Below are positions 1-9,097 of a DNA stretch of 37,168 bases, piece by piece; the stretch's first letter is position 1, and each line of letters opens with the position of its first letter. This DNA is from Phycisphaerae bacterium (GTDB lineage Bacteria > Planctomycetota > Phycisphaerae > Tepidisphaerales > Tepidisphaeraceae), in the NCBI GenBank assembly GCA_025924315.1, contig JAICIO010000051.1:1-37168 (forward strand). The letters are read 5' to 3'. A program made the translations under genes and the position numbers. The notes under the pieces are model-generated. The model saw only the letters and a program-made list of their open reading frames with translations. It made no database searches and was not told the origin of the DNA.

Positions 1-91
1 CCTCAGCGAAGCGGCGCAGACCGTGACCACCCACGCGATCGCATCCGTGCGACGCATGACCGACTCCTTTCAGTCGATTGTGCCGGGGTGA
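1..91 (+). CDS. 3' end of an unidentified gene (partial)
   Basis: The reading frame starting at base 2 stays open for 29 codons and ends in TGA at 89-91, just before a strong hairpin terminator. The visible tail contains alternating Ala/Thr/Val and a Met-Thr-Asp-Ser-Phe stretch and looks like the helical end of a soluble protein. Too little is visible to name a family. Support is the open frame with GC-rich third positions plus the terminator directly downstream. Confidence 0.5.
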   Translation, partial: LSEAAQTVTTHAIASVRRMTDSFQSIVPG

Positions 92-96
92 TCACT

Positions 97-131
97 CCCG
101 AGCCCGGGACAAGCGGGCTCGGGCTATTTTA
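97..131 (+). terminator. intrinsic terminator of the upstream gene
   Basis: A perfect 10-bp stem (CCCGAGCCCG at 97-106 with CGGGCTCGGG at 114-123) and a 7-nt loop are followed by CTATTTTAT. It lies 5 bp after the stop codon at 91. Confidence 0.8.
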
Positions 132-184
132 TGCCCCCGATACAGACCGACGCGAAAGTGGGGATGAGTCAGATCGGGGGCTTC

Positions 185-213
185 TTGCGAATCGATCGCG
201 CTCGACGTAAAAT
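185..213 (+). promoter_or_regulatory. sigma70-type promoter candidate upstream of rny
   Basis: TTGCGA (185-190) and TAAAAT (208-213) are separated by exactly 17 bp. The site follows the upstream terminator and precedes the small ORF at 372 and rny. The rest of 132-371 shows no convincing gene. Confidence 0.45.
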
Positions 214-371
214 GTTGTGGTCCCGATTTTCCGGGATAATCGGCGGTCTGGGGTTTTTTTGGCCCCTCGATCGCTTCGGGCGAGAGTCGATGCGGATCGC
301 TTTCGTCCGGCACGGCTTTTTGACGCAACATCTCGCGGAGGCGGACGTTATCGCGCCGCGGGGGTTCAACG

Positions 372-668
372 ATGATTGTGGCTTTTCTGGGAGTTTTCAC
401 CGCGCAGACCCTCACCGTCCTGCTGAGCGCGACGTTCATTCTGCTCAGCGCGGCCGTGTTGGTGCTGGTGCTCGACGCGATTGGCGATCAACTCGCCAAG
501 CGCGATCGCGTGCTTGCGCTTCAACCGATCGTTGCGACGGCGCGGGTTTCCGGACGTTCGATGCGATCGCTGATCGCACGAGAGACCGCTGCGCCTTCAC
601 GAGCTCCTCCCACTTTCTTCCTGCGACAGCGCTGGATCGGCTCGTCGGGACTCGTTCCCCGCGAGTGA
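372..668 (+). CDS. small hypothetical membrane protein upstream of rny
   Basis: This is a 98-residue frame starting with ATG. Residues 2-37 are strongly hydrophobic (two possible membrane helices, around 2-16 and 18-36), followed by a charged DQLAKRDR segment and a less convincing Arg/Ser-rich tail. Third codon positions are GC-rich in the first two thirds, which favours real coding. No clear Shine-Dalgarno precedes the ATG, and I do not recognise a family. It ends 83 bp before the rny start on the same strand, so co-transcription with rny is likely. It could also be a spurious frame, since the 3' third looks weaker. Confidence 0.4.
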   Translation: MIVAFLGVFTAQTLTVLLSATFILLSAAVLVLVLDAIGDQLAKRDRVLALQPIVATARVSGRSMRSLIARETAAPSRAPPTFFLRQRWIGSSGLVPRE

Positions 669-751
669 TCGCACCGCGCGCTCGCTGCACGTCAAAAAGC
701 TTCCTTAAGGTGATCCGCGCAGGCGGCGATGGCGCTGCCGAGGAAGTTTCC

Positions 752-2314
752 ATGGACGCATCAGCCTTTTTATCAGGGGCGCTGCTCGGCCTGGTCGCCG
801 GCGGCGGCGGGATCTTTGCTTACATCCAGGCAACCGGCAAAAGCGCGATCGCTCGCGCCCGCACCGAAGCCGAGAACCTCATTTCCAACGCGACGAAGGA
901 AGCGCAAAACAAAGCCAAAGAGATCGAACTGTCGGCCAAGCAGGAACAGCTCAAGCTCAAGGAAAACTTCGAGCGCGAAAACGATCGCGAGCGAAAGAAG
1001 CTGGAAGAGCTGGAAATCCGGCTTTCGAAGCGCGAAGACACGCTCGATCGCAAGCTCGACACGCTGACGGTGAAGGAGCGAAATCTCGACGATCTCGAAA
1101 ACAAGCTGGCAAACCGCGACAAGGTCGTGGCGCAGAAGGAGGAGCAGTTGACGCAAGTCCTTCGTGAGCAGCGCGACCGGCTGCTTTCGATCACGAACCT
1201 CAGCGCCGACCAGGCGAAGGAACTGCTGCTCAAGCGCATCGAAGACGAGTGCAAAGGCGAAGCCGGCGCGATCGTGCAGCGATACACCGAAGCGGCGCAG
1301 GAAGAGGCGAAGGAAAAGAGCCGCCAGATCATCCTGCAGGCGATCCAGCGCTACGCCGCGGAGCAGACGGCCGATCACACCGTCAGCACGGTGACGATCC
1401 CGACCGACGACATGAAGGGCCGCGTGATCGGGCGAGAAGGCCGCAACATTCGCAGCTTCGAGAAGACGACCGGCGTGGACGTGATCATCGATGACACGCC
1501 CGGCGTGGTCGTGGTGAGTTGCTTCGATCCGGTACGGCGTGAGATCGCGCGCATCAGCCTTGAGAAGCTCGTGCAGGATGGCCGCATCCACCCGGCACGC
1601 ATCGAGGAAGTCGTCGCGGCGACGAGCAAGGACATGGAGGAAGAGCTCTTTAAGATCGGCAAGGAAGCGATTCAGGAAGCAAATCTTCCGAATCTAGCAA
1701 AACCAATCATTCCGATGCTCGGCCGATTGGGCTATCGAACGAGCTACGGCCAGAACGTGCTGAAGCATTCGCTGGAAGTGGCGTACATCTCGCAGGTGAT
1801 GGCCGACGAGCTCGGGCTCGACGGCACGGTCGCGCGTCGCGCAGGCTTGCTCCACGACATCGGCAAAGCGATGGATCACGAGACCGAAGGCGGCCATCCG
1901 CAGATCGGGATGGAGTTCCTCAAGCGCTTCAACGAGAGCGAGGCGGTGCTCAACGCGTGCCTCGGTCACCACGGCGACTGCCCCGCGACTACCCCGTACA
2001 CGCCGATCATCATGGCCGCCGACGCGATCAGCGCCTCGCGTCCCGGCGCACGTCGCGAATCGCTCGAGCGCTACGTGAAGCGCCTCCAGGATCTGGAAGA
2101 TCTCGCGATGGGCTTCGAAGGCGTGCGACAAGCCTACGCGATCCAGGCCGGTCGCGAAGTGCGCGTCATCGTCGATGCGAGACTGATCGATGACCGCACG
2201 AGCGCCAAGCTCGCGCGGGACATCTCGAAGAAGATCGAGTCGGAAATGACCTACCCCGGCGAGATCAAGGTGACCGTGCTGCGCGAGGTGCGCAGCGTCG
2301 AATACGCCCGGTGA
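752..2314 (+). CDS. rny: ribonuclease Y
   Basis: RNase Y is a membrane-anchored endoribonuclease that starts mRNA decay. The 520-residue length is typical of the family. An N-terminal membrane helix (residues 6-26) is followed by a long charged coiled coil (about 35-170), a KH RNA-binding domain with [12 protein letters not shown] (223-234), and an HD phosphohydrolase domain with HDIGK (His368-Asp369) and a downstream GHHGD metal motif. The start at 752 is preceded by AGGAAG (741-746) at normal spacing and puts the membrane helix at the N-terminus. The frame is open upstream to about 131, but that part is Arg-rich, unlike the family, and overlaps a promoter-like site, so I exclude it. Identification is secure. 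Confidence 0.96.
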   Translation: MDASAFLSGALLGLVAGGGGIFAYIQATGKSAIARARTEAENLISNATKEAQNKAKEIELSAKQEQLKLKENFERENDRERKKLEELEIRLSKREDTLDRKLDTLTVKERNLDDLENKLANRDKVVAQKEEQLTQVLREQRDRLLSITNLSADQAKELLLKRIEDECKGEAGAIVQRYTEAAQEEAKEKSRQIILQAIQRYAAEQTADHTVSTVTIPTDDMKGRVIGREGRNIRSFEKTTGVDVIIDDTPGVVVVSCFDPVRREIARISLEKLVQDGRIHPARIEEVVAATSKDMEEELFKIGKEAIQEANLPNLAKPIIPMLGRLGYRTSYGQNVLKHSLEVAYISQVMADELGLDGTVARRAGLLHDIGKAMDHETEGGHPQIGMEFLKRFNESEAVLNACLGHHGDCPATTPYTPIIMAADAISASRPGARRESLERYVKRLQDLEDLAMGFEGVRQAYAIQAGREVRVIVDARLIDDRTSAKLARDISKKIESEMTYPGEIKVTVLREVRSVEYAR

Positions 2315-2374
2315 GGCGGGCCGCCCCGCGGCAACATTTTGCATGGGATACCATGAATTAACGGTTGGGCCAAT

Positions 2375-2399
2375 GCGAATTTTCTTGACATAAATTCGC
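2375..2399. promoter_or_regulatory. operator-like palindrome over a TTGACA -35 box
   Basis: GCGAATTT (2375-2382) and AAATTCGC (2392-2399) form a perfect 8-bp inverted repeat with a 9-bp spacer. The spacer contains a consensus -35 hexamer TTGACA (2385-2390). The best -10 candidates are weak: GATACT at 2406-2411 with short spacing, or TACTTA at 2408-2413 with 17-bp spacing. The arrangement is what a repressor site over a + strand promoter looks like. The regulator is unknown. Confidence 0.4.
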
Positions 2400-2413
2400 G
2401 GCGGCGATACTTA

Positions 2414-2510
2414 CTCCTCTGGCGGTTTGCACATTTAATTGAGTCGTCACTGATTCTTAGGGCAAGAGATAAAGAGAAATGCCCCACGAGAAGCTCGTGG
2501 GGCATTTTCT
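2414..2510 (+). ncRNA. candidate small RNA (promoter-terminator unit without ORF)
   Basis: Between the TTGACA promoter candidate (2385-2390) and the strong terminator (2479-2509) there are about 60-90 transcribed bases with no start codon plus Shine-Dalgarno and no open frame of note. An independent small transcript would explain the layout. The alternative is that the terminator simply ends rny, 165 bp upstream, and the promoter is fortuitous. Confidence 0.3.
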
Positions 2511-2511
2511 A
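2479..2511 (+). terminator. strong intrinsic terminator
   Basis: A perfect 12-bp stem (ATGCCCCACGAG 2479-2490, CTCGTGGGGCAT 2494-2505), loop AAG, then TTTTCTATTTTT. It is preceded by an A-rich stretch. Confidence 0.85.
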
Positions 2512-2627
2512 TTTTTGCACTAGATGGATGTTGTGAGCGGATCTTCATTTCATCTTTGTCTGTTCTGAACATCGCGGCCGGATGTTGTGCGGCATCCGGC
2601 AACCGACGGCGCGTACGGACGTTAGAT

Positions 2628-3095
2628 ATGTCAAAGCTACGGAATTTTCTGCGCGGTCCCGCGGGCAAACTGCTCGCCGTGGTCGTGATCTCGATCGGCT
2701 TGTTTGTGCTCTATCTGAATGGGCGCAGTTTGCTCGGCGAATCGCAAGTCGCCTCCAACTCGCGCGATCGCATCTTCATCGACGCCGAGAGCGGCAAAGC
2801 ATTTGAACACCGGCTGCAGATTGGGGACACCTACCCGATCGAGTCGCCCTATACGCACAAGAAAACGGGCTATCCGGCAGAACTCTGCTATTGGACGAAG
2901 GACGGGCAGCGCAAGCACGACCCGACGCCGGTGTTGCTCAACCAGTACAAGGGCAAAAAAGGTCCGACCTTCTGCCCGGATTGTGGGCGGCTTGTGGTCC
3001 CGATGAACCCGATCGGTCAGAGCGCTCCTCCGACCGAAGCGGATTACAAGAAGAACAAAAAGGGCGACGCGGACGACCGCGAAGATTCGGAGTGA
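2628..3095 (+). CDS. membrane-anchored protein with CPDC zinc-knuckle-like motif
   Basis: This is a 155-residue protein. After a short basic N-terminus (MSKLRNFLRG), a hydrophobic helix at about 14-33 should anchor it in the inner membrane, with the remaining 120 residues probably exported. The C-terminal part has a FCPDCGRL motif, with one further Cys in a LCYW context, so a metal-binding knuckle is possible. The tail is highly charged. The ATG at 2628 is chosen because an upstream TTG frame start (2556) would hide the signal anchor. It ends 24 bp before a pseudopilin-like gene, suggesting one exported-protein transcription unit. I do not recognise a named family. Confidence 0.75.
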   Translation: MSKLRNFLRGPAGKLLAVVVISIGLFVLYLNGRSLLGESQVASNSRDRIFIDAESGKAFEHRLQIGDTYPIESPYTHKKTGYPAELCYWTKDGQRKHDPTPVLLNQYKGKKGPTFCPDCGRLVVPMNPIGQSAPPTEADYKKNKKGDADDREDSE

Positions 3096-3119
3096 ATTGG
3101 CATGTATCAGGAGAACTGT

Positions 3120-4190
3120 ATGAAGACCCAGGGAATGGTCCGCCGCGCATTTACGCTGGTAGAGCTGCTCGTGGTGATCGGCATCATTGCGATTCTGATG
3201 GGAATTCTGCTGCCGGCGCTGACGCAGGCGAAGCGCGCGGCGAATACGATCAAGTGCAGCGCCAACATCCACACCATTCTGCAGGGCATGCAGATGTATG
3301 TCGCTGCGTACCAGGGTTGGCTGCCGGGCAGCGCGTGGACGAGCGGCAATCATCTGTACAAGCACGGATCCGAGCCGGTGAACGGCAGCAATCAGTTTGG
3401 CAACATTGGCAATGCGAACTGCCCGTTCGTCTCGCACATCAACGATTGGCAGGCGCCGATTGGCAAGATGCTCGGGATGAAGTTCAACGAAGGTAACACG
3501 ACGCCAGACCGCGTTGAGCGATTCACCTACCTGATGAACCGTCCGGAATTTCATTGCCCGGAGAACGACATCATCGCCGGCCCCAATGGAACGCCGACGT
3601 TTCCCGCGACACAGTTTGGCTCGTATGTCGGGGCGGTCTGCTTCATGTACGAACGAACGACCAGCAACAGCGACATTGCCGGAAAGATTGCTGTCGGTGA
3701 GACGCACGCGCGACTGGATCACAATCCCCCGCCGGGCTACGTGCCCAAGATCACCAAGATCGGCAATCCGGCAGAGAAGATCTTCATCGCGTGCGGGGCG
3801 AAATACTCTGGCTCAGGTGTTCCTCCGACGATGCCGCTCTCGCTGAAGTGGGACTGGGGTGGCGCGTTCATGGACCGCGGGCCGTGGCTCGCGGCGAACA
3901 CGTGCTGGGACCGCTCCAATGCGCCGGGCAACGGCGGAAATCCGTCTGACCAGGATGGTCGGCTCTACGGCTTCCGGCATGGCAAGCACGTGCAGAATGG
4001 CCCGGCGGACAGCTACCGATTCGTCGTCGGTTTTTACGACGGTCACGTCGCCACTATGGGCGACCTCGAAGGATCCAATCCGAAGTACTGGATGCCCAAG
4101 GGCACCACGATCCAGATCAACGCGCGGCTCTTTAACGATGTGCGGAACCTCTACTACCCGGGCGGCAGCGGAAGCTATGAAATTCCGTGA
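3120..4190 (+). CDS. type II secretion/pseudopilin-like protein (planctomycete DUF1559-like)
   Basis: This 356-residue protein starts with a class III (prepilin) signal: basic MVRR, then [16 protein letters not shown], with the conserved Glu at +5 of the mature form (Glu15), followed by a long hydrophobic helix. The C-terminus carries the [12 protein letters not shown] ending found in the large planctomycete family of pseudopilin-headed proteins (H-X9-DG type tail). Start at 3120 is decided by AGGAG at 3109-3113. The upstream ATG at 3102 lacks such a site. Such proteins occur in many paralogues per genome, their function is poorly known, and they presumably form or decorate surface or periplasmic structures. 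It sits between two other exported proteins. Confidence 0.85.
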   Translation: MKTQGMVRRAFTLVELLVVIGIIAILMGILLPALTQAKRAANTIKCSANIHTILQGMQMYVAAYQGWLPGSAWTSGNHLYKHGSEPVNGSNQFGNIGNANCPFVSHINDWQAPIGKMLGMKFNEGNTTPDRVERFTYLMNRPEFHCPENDIIAGPNGTPTFPATQFGSYVGAVCFMYERTTSNSDIAGKIAVGETHARLDHNPPPGYVPKITKIGNPAEKIFIACGAKYSGSGVPPTMPLSLKWDWGGAFMDRGPWLAANTCWDRSNAPGNGGNPSDQDGRLYGFRHGKHVQNGPADSYRFVVGFYDGHVATMGDLEGSNPKYWMPKGTTIQINARLFNDVRNLYYPGGSGSYEIP

Positions 4191-4238
4191 CCGCATCATG
4201 AAGCTGTGATCGAGCGAAACAACTGAAAGGTGAGAAAT

Positions 4239-5408
4239 ATGCAAATTGGAAAGTGGCTGACGCGGAAAACAGCCGCGACAATCGGGGCAGCTCTGTTTGG
4301 TCTCGCGGCGACATCCGCATCGGCGCAGTTCACGCCTGGGGACATTGTGGCGTTGAAGGTGCAATCACCCGGGACCAGTTCGGCGGCCGGCACGATCTCT
4401 CTCGTCGAGCTGGCGCCGGACGGATCACTGGTGAACACAATCGCGGTCCCTTCGAGCGGTACCAGCGCTGTGACGATTAAGTTGTCCGCCACCACGGAAG
4501 GATTGCTTTCGCTTAGTCCGGATGGCCGATACGTGACGTTCGCCGGCTACCGCGCCGACGTGGGTACGGCCAATCCCGGCACAAGTACCACCATCAATCG
4601 CGCGATCGGCAGGTTGGACGTGACCAATGGCGCGCTCGACACGAGTACAGACTTTCTCGCCTACACCGGAGACTCAATTCGGTCCGCGGTCACGAACAAC
4701 GGCACTAATTTCTGGTTGGGAGGTGCTGGGACCGCAGGCGATGGAGGTCTCCGATATCTCGATGGCGCGAATTACGGCACAAGCAACGCCCCGACCGTCG
4801 CCATTACTCATGGCCAAGGCGGCAATCCCAACACTCGACCGACCTATATCTATGAGGGACAGTTGTACATGGGCACGTCCTCGACCAATCCGGGGAATGG
4901 CATCGCCAAGGTGGGAGATGGACTGCCCACCACCGATCCGCAGACGTACACGTCTCTCACCACGACAAACTCGCAAGCATTTTTCTTCGCCGATCTTTCA
5001 CCGACCGTCGGCTACAACGGCGGGTCGAACGATACCCTCTACAGCGCGAGCACGTCGGGTCTGGCAAAGTTCAGCTATCACCCGGACACGCAGTCTTGGG
5101 TCGCCAACGGCACAGCGATAGCGCTCACCAACACCCTGCTCGACATCGCCGGCACGACGTCCGGCTCGACTGTTACGGTGTACGGCAGTTCCACCACGGT
5201 GAACGACGTCCTCTACAAGCTCGTTGATACGGCCGGGTACGACACCGCGCCAAATGGAACATGGTCAGCGCTAGCCAACGCGCCTTTGGCCGGAGTCAAT
5301 ACCGAATATCGCGGTCTGGTGGTCTTGGTGCCCGAGCCGACGGGTCTGTGCCTGCTCGGATTTGCCGCGATCGGCCTGCTTCGTCGCGGCCGACGCAACG
5401 CCGCGTAA
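4239..5408 (+). CDS. PEP-CTERM sorted exported protein
   Basis: This 389-residue protein has a Sec signal peptide (basic MQIGKWLTRK, hydrophobic 11-24, cleavage after ASA near residue 29). Its C-terminus has the full PEP-CTERM sorting tag: VPEPTG, a hydrophobic span (LCLLGFAAIGLL), then RRGRR. PEP-CTERM proteins are processed by an exosortase and placed at the cell surface or in extracellular matrix. The middle is Thr/Ser/Gly rich with YVTFAGYR- and FFADLSP-like strands that suggest a beta-propeller or beta-solenoid, but no catalytic motif is visible. GAAAGG at 4225-4230 supports ATG 4239. It follows the pseudopilin-like gene by 48 bp. No exosortase lies in the window. Confidence 0.85.
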   Translation: MQIGKWLTRKTAATIGAALFGLAATSASAQFTPGDIVALKVQSPGTSSAAGTISLVELAPDGSLVNTIAVPSSGTSAVTIKLSATTEGLLSLSPDGRYVTFAGYRADVGTANPGTSTTINRAIGRLDVTNGALDTSTDFLAYTGDSIRSAVTNNGTNFWLGGAGTAGDGGLRYLDGANYGTSNAPTVAITHGQGGNPNTRPTYIYEGQLYMGTSSTNPGNGIAKVGDGLPTTDPQTYTSLTTTNSQAFFFADLSPTVGYNGGSNDTLYSASTSGLAKFSYHPDTQSWVANGTAIALTNTLLDIAGTTSGSTVTVYGSSTTVNDVLYKLVDTAGYDTAPNGTWSALANAPLAGVNTEYRGLVVLVPEPTGLCLLGFAAIGLLRRGRRNAA

Positions 5409-5447
5409 GGCCTCGCCTGCGGTCCAAGGTAAGATTCGTGACTCCAC

Positions 5448-5482
5448 CGTCCCCGGCTTCACCACGAATTCGGGGACGTTTT
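5448..5482 (+). terminator. intrinsic terminator after the PEP-CTERM gene
   Basis: CGTCCCCG (5448-5455) pairs with CGGGGACG (5471-5478) across a 15-nt loop and is followed by TTTT. It lies 40 bp after the stop at 5408. Confidence 0.65.
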
Positions 5483-5505
5483 GTTTCGATCCAGCTTGGG
5501 TGCGC

Positions 5506-5534
5506 TTGCAACTCGCGGTCCTGCTGACTAGACT
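5506..5534 (+). promoter_or_regulatory. promoter of rpmB
   Basis: TTGCAA (5506-5511), 17-bp spacer, TAGACT (5529-5534), placed 37 bp before the L28 start codon. Confidence 0.6.
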
Positions 5535-5570
5535 ACCCGGCCCTAAATTCAGGCGATAAAGGAACGGACG

Positions 5571-5828
5571 ATGCCACGCGTTTGCTATTTTACCGGCAAG
5601 AAGACGACCTTCGGGAACCAGATCACGCACCGAGGCAAGGCCAAATACCTCGGCGGGGTCGGCACCAAGGTGACCGGCATCACCGCCCGCAAGTTCAAGC
5701 CGAATATCCAGAAGGTGCGAGCGGTCGTGAACGGCAAGATCGTTCGCATAAAGGTCAGCACCCGCGCGATCCGTCAGGGTCTCGTGACCAAACCCGTCCG
5801 CCGCAAGTACAGCAAGCCGGCGGCTTGA
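5571..5828 (+). CDS. rpmB: 50S ribosomal protein L28
   Basis: This 85-residue protein begins MPRVCYFTGKKTTFGNQ, the typical L28 opening (R-V-C-x-x-TGK), followed by HRGKAK and a basic C-terminal half with KVSTRAIRQG. L28 is part of the large ribosomal subunit. Length is at the long end of the usual 60-85 range. AAAGGA lies 6-7 bp before the ATG. It is monocistronic, with its own promoter (5506-5534) and a bidirectional terminator after it. Identification is secure. Confidence 0.95.
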   Translation: MPRVCYFTGKKTTFGNQITHRGKAKYLGGVGTKVTGITARKFKPNIQKVRAVVNGKIVRIKVSTRAIRQGLVTKPVRRKYSKPAA

Positions 5829-5845
5829 GGCTGTCCGATCATCGA

Positions 5846-5887
5846 TAAAAAGAAACGCCCACGGCTTGGCCGTGGGCTTTTTCTTTG
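5846..5887. terminator. bidirectional terminator between convergent genes
   Basis: A 9-bp stem (GCCCACGGC 5857-5865, GCCGTGGGC 5869-5877) with loop TTG is flanked by AAAAAGAAA on one side and TTTTTCTTT on the other. It can serve rpmB (+) and the large gene ending at 5909 (-). Confidence 0.85.
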
Positions 5888-5908
5888 CGCATCATTGGTC
5901 TTTGAAAC

Positions 5909-8905
5909 TCAGGTCGCCCGTGCGCCGGAGACCAGCTTGGGACTCGACTCGTTGCCGGACGTATCGACGGCTGTCACCCAGTAATACATCGTTCCCTTCG
6001 GCGCGGCGCTGTCGATATAGGACGAGCCGACGAAGACGTTGGGGTTGAGCTTCGTGAACGGTCCATCCGGCGAATCGCTTCGATAGATGTTGTAGCCGAG
6101 CAGGTCCTTGTCCTTGCTGCTCGGCCAGTCGATCGTGATGCTCCCCGCGGTCGAGGTGACCACCGGCGGACGAACCGTTCGCGGCTTCACCGTGTCGTTG
6201 GTCAATCGAACGTTGCGGATGATGCCGACGACGTCCTGCTGATCCGAGTACGAGCTGATCCCTTCAAACGCGACGACATACGCATTCTGCACGTACGTCG
6301 AATCCGGGTTGCGTAAGGGATAGAAACGGAGCATGCGTCCGTGGGCGGCGCCGGTGTCCCAGGTGTTCTTGCTGTCCTGGCTGTACGAGATGCGATTGTT
6401 GTACTTCGGCCACACACCATACAGGCCGAACGTTTCAGTGCCCGGATTAAACGAGGTCGTGCCGGTAATCACCGGGGCGACAGTCTGGTTCGAACCTTGC
6501 GCCACGCTCCACAGGTCGGTGCGAGCACCGGTCGAGACGTTGTAGAAACCAACCGTCGCCTGCGTGCCGGTGACCGTCGGCGCGAAGACAGCGATCGGTG
6601 TGAAGGTCACGGGGGTGCCCTTGGCGGCGCGAACGAGCGTCTGGCCGACCACTTCGCTATTCGGTGTCGCCAGCGGAAGCTCAAGCTTGTACTCGTCCGG
6701 CGTGGCATCGCCGTCGTTCACCGGGATCTGCCAGAGATCGAGGACGCGCTGCAATGACGGCTCGTTCGTTCCCTCGATGCCGGTCGTCGGCAATCCGCGG
6801 AGCGCGATGTCGAGCGTCGGGTGTTTCGTATCGGTGCTGACGATGTGAACCGACGCGTTCTTGATCGTTACGGTCGTCGTTGAAGTCGGATTGAACGCGA
6901 CGTTCACCGTGATCGACGCGCCCGCACCGAGCGTCATCGGCAGGGTCGGCTTGTTCAGCAACTGGAACTGATCGGCGCTGGCGCCCTGCAACACGATCTG
7001 CGAAATGGTCAGCGGCGCGTCACCCTTATTGCGGAGCGTGAGTGTCTGCGTCGGGCTGGCGGCGCCACCACGAACGTCGCTGAAGACCATGCGATCATTC
7101 GACGACACGAGCCGCGTGCCCGAAGCGAGCGGCGCGTCGTTCGGACGAAGCAGTGTAATGCGCTCGCCACCATACTCGGCGACGTAGATGTTCCCGTTGC
7201 TCGTGTCTTCGGTCAGATCGAGCGGATCGACGAACTGCGTGAAGCCTTCGATGCCGGTTGTCGCCTTGGTGATCTTGCCGTTCTTGTCGCGCGAGAGCGC
7301 GATGATGTCATCGCCACCGCTGTAACGCACGGCGAGCAGCGTGCCGTCGAGCGCGCCGTTAAATCGCGTGCCCTTGTATTCGATGATGCCGTCCGGCGAG
7401 AAGTTCTTGCCGAAGTCGTACGCCACGCCGCGGTAATTGCGGTCGGGCTGCGTGCCGACGGGATAGGTCGTGACCTCGTACGGATCGACGCCGCTGGTCG
7501 GGTTCCCGCCGTTCATGACGAACTCATTGCGCGTCGGATTCGGATGGCCGTAATACCCACCCTGCTGGATGTTGTAGAGGAAGTCGTCCTGCGTCGGCAG
7601 GTTCGTTCCACCCTGCACGGCCGGCCCGTCGTATGGCCCGTTCGTCGCGTAATCGATTCGCGGATCGGGGTTGAACGGCGCGGTCGAACTCGGCGTGTTA
7701 CCGCCGTGAGCCGAGCCATTCACCGGCGCGTAGAGATGCCCGTCGCGCGTCCAAACGAGGTCATACGCATTGCGCACGCCCGAAGCGTAAATCGTCAGCG
7801 GCGCGCCCTTCTTAAATGGGTTGTAATGTCCCCCGCCATCTTCCGTCTTCACATTCAGCGGCGAGGTGATTGCCTTCGTATCGACCCGCAAAATGGCGGC
7901 GCTGAGCAGATGCTCGGATCGATTGCCCCACGTCGCATCGGGCGCGCCCATCGCGCTCATGCTCGCCTGTTCGAAATACAGGGCGCCATCCGGACCAAAC
8001 ACCATCTGGTTCGTCAGATGGTCGCGATAGGATCGCGGAAGGTCGTAGACGACGTCGGTGTAGGTTTCCAGATTTGGCCCGGTCAGCTTGCTGATCTTGC
8101 CCGACCAGTCCGGCGACGCCTCGAGCGCGTCGTAGCCGTGGCTCACCCACAGAATCAAATTCTTCGCGGTTGACGCGGGATCGAACACGATGCCGGTGAT
8201 GAGCCGCCCGCCGCCATTGGCGGTCTGCACGGTCTTGAAGGTCTTGCTCGACGCGAACGTGCCGTCGGGATTCACCGTGAATCGGATGATGTAACCATCC
8301 CGATCAGCGGCGTAGACGTTGCCGTCCGGGCCCATCGTGACCGCAGTGAACACGTGTCCCGTCGCGTTGGTGAGTGCGACCTTATCGAAGCGGATGTTCG
8401 ACGTCGCGGGCTCGGTGTTGCCGGTGGTGAACGTGCTCGTGTATGGCGCGAAGCTCGCGCCGGCGGTGTCTTTCAGACCGCTGGTGACCTGGAACGTGTA
8501 CTTGGTGTTCTTCTCGAGATACTCAACCGGCTGAAGCGCGATGGCATCCCCGCCGCCGGAAGTGTTCACAACCGCCTGCACCGCCTTGCCGTCGCTCGTT
8601 CGGAAAAGTTTGACGGTGGAGGTCGAGATCGTCGCGGCGTCGATGCCGTGGCCGGTGTTCGGCAGGTTCACATCCGCGGCGACAAATACGTCGATCCCCA
8701 CATTGGACGCGCCGTTCGCCGGTCGGGTTGCGGTGACGCTCGGCGTCGCGAGCGAAGCGGCGACGAGGCTCGTGCTATCGGTCGATGACGTGGAGAGGCT
8801 ACTCGCCGCGGTCGACGAGAGGAGGACCCGACTCTCCAACACCTCGAAGTGCGAGGACACAGATTGACCCAGAGGCTGCGGGAGCCCCGGCTCCATACGA
8901 CGCAT
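5909..8905 (-). CDS. large exported protein with glucose/sorbosone dehydrogenase-like beta-propeller
   Basis: A 998-residue protein. Residues 20-30 are FEVLESRVLLS, the LEPR/LESR-x-LLS N-terminal motif of giant planctomycete exported proteins. Residues 53-162 look like a Big_5-type Ig-like domain (ending YTSTFTTG). Residues about 165-595 look like a PQQ-type glucose/sorbosone dehydrogenase propeller (MGPDGNVYAADRDG, FGPDGALYFEQ, GVRNAYDLVW, GNIYVAEYGGERI). Residues about 605-700 resemble the HYDIN/choice-of-anchor D Ig-like fold (QTLTLRNKGDAPLTIS). The C-terminus (about 905-990) is a fibronectin type III domain (LGYNIYRSDSPDGPFTKL). Start at 8905 is supported by AAGGAT about 6 bp upstream. 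Probably acts on or binds sugars outside the cell; activity is unproven. Confidence 0.88.
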   Translation of the reverse strand: MRRMEPGLPQPLGQSVSSHFEVLESRVLLSSTAASSLSTSSTDSTSLVAASLATPSVTATRPANGASNVGIDVFVAADVNLPNTGHGIDAATISTSTVKLFRTSDGKAVQAVVNTSGGGDAIALQPVEYLEKNTKYTFQVTSGLKDTAGASFAPYTSTFTTGNTEPATSNIRFDKVALTNATGHVFTAVTMGPDGNVYAADRDGYIIRFTVNPDGTFASSKTFKTVQTANGGGRLITGIVFDPASTAKNLILWVSHGYDALEASPDWSGKISKLTGPNLETYTDVVYDLPRSYRDHLTNQMVFGPDGALYFEQASMSAMGAPDATWGNRSEHLLSAAILRVDTKAITSPLNVKTEDGGGHYNPFKKGAPLTIYASGVRNAYDLVWTRDGHLYAPVNGSAHGGNTPSSTAPFNPDPRIDYATNGPYDGPAVQGGTNLPTQDDFLYNIQQGGYYGHPNPTRNEFVMNGGNPTSGVDPYEVTTYPVGTQPDRNYRGVAYDFGKNFSPDGIIEYKGTRFNGALDGTLLAVRYSGGDDIIALSRDKNGKITKATTGIEGFTQFVDPLDLTEDTSNGNIYVAEYGGERITLLRPNDAPLASGTRLVSSNDRMVFSDVRGGAASPTQTLTLRNKGDAPLTISQIVLQGASADQFQLLNKPTLPMTLGAGASITVNVAFNPTSTTTVTIKNASVHIVSTDTKHPTLDIALRGLPTTGIEGTNEPSLQRVLDLWQIPVNDGDATPDEYKLELPLATPNSEVVGQTLVRAAKGTPVTFTPIAVFAPTVTGTQATVGFYNVSTGARTDLWSVAQGSNQTVAPVITGTTSFNPGTETFGLYGVWPKYNNRISYSQDSKNTWDTGAAHGRMLRFYPLRNPDSTYVQNAYVVAFEGISSYSDQQDVVGIIRNVRLTNDTVKPRTVRPPVVTSTAGSITIDWPSSKDKDLLGYNIYRSDSPDGPFTKLNPNVFVGSSYIDSAAPKGTMYYWVTAVDTSGNESSPKLVSGARAT

Positions 8906-9097
8906 GACACATCCTTACTAATTCAGCTTTTTCAGCAGCACCACCACGGCGGCGAAGTGTGATCGCACTTGGCACTGCGCGGGTCAAAACCTTACCACAG
9001 TACAGTGGTTGCAGGTAGCGAAAACTTTCATGAAGTGGCGTCTGATAAATTAGGAAAGTGGCGGATCTTACAGCGCAGAAATCGATCGCATCGGCAG

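Noticed and set aside
131-751. In-frame N-terminal extension of rny to about 200 extra residues
   Set aside because: The extension is Arg-rich, overlaps a promoter-like site and a separate small frame, and would bury the membrane anchor that normally begins RNase Y.
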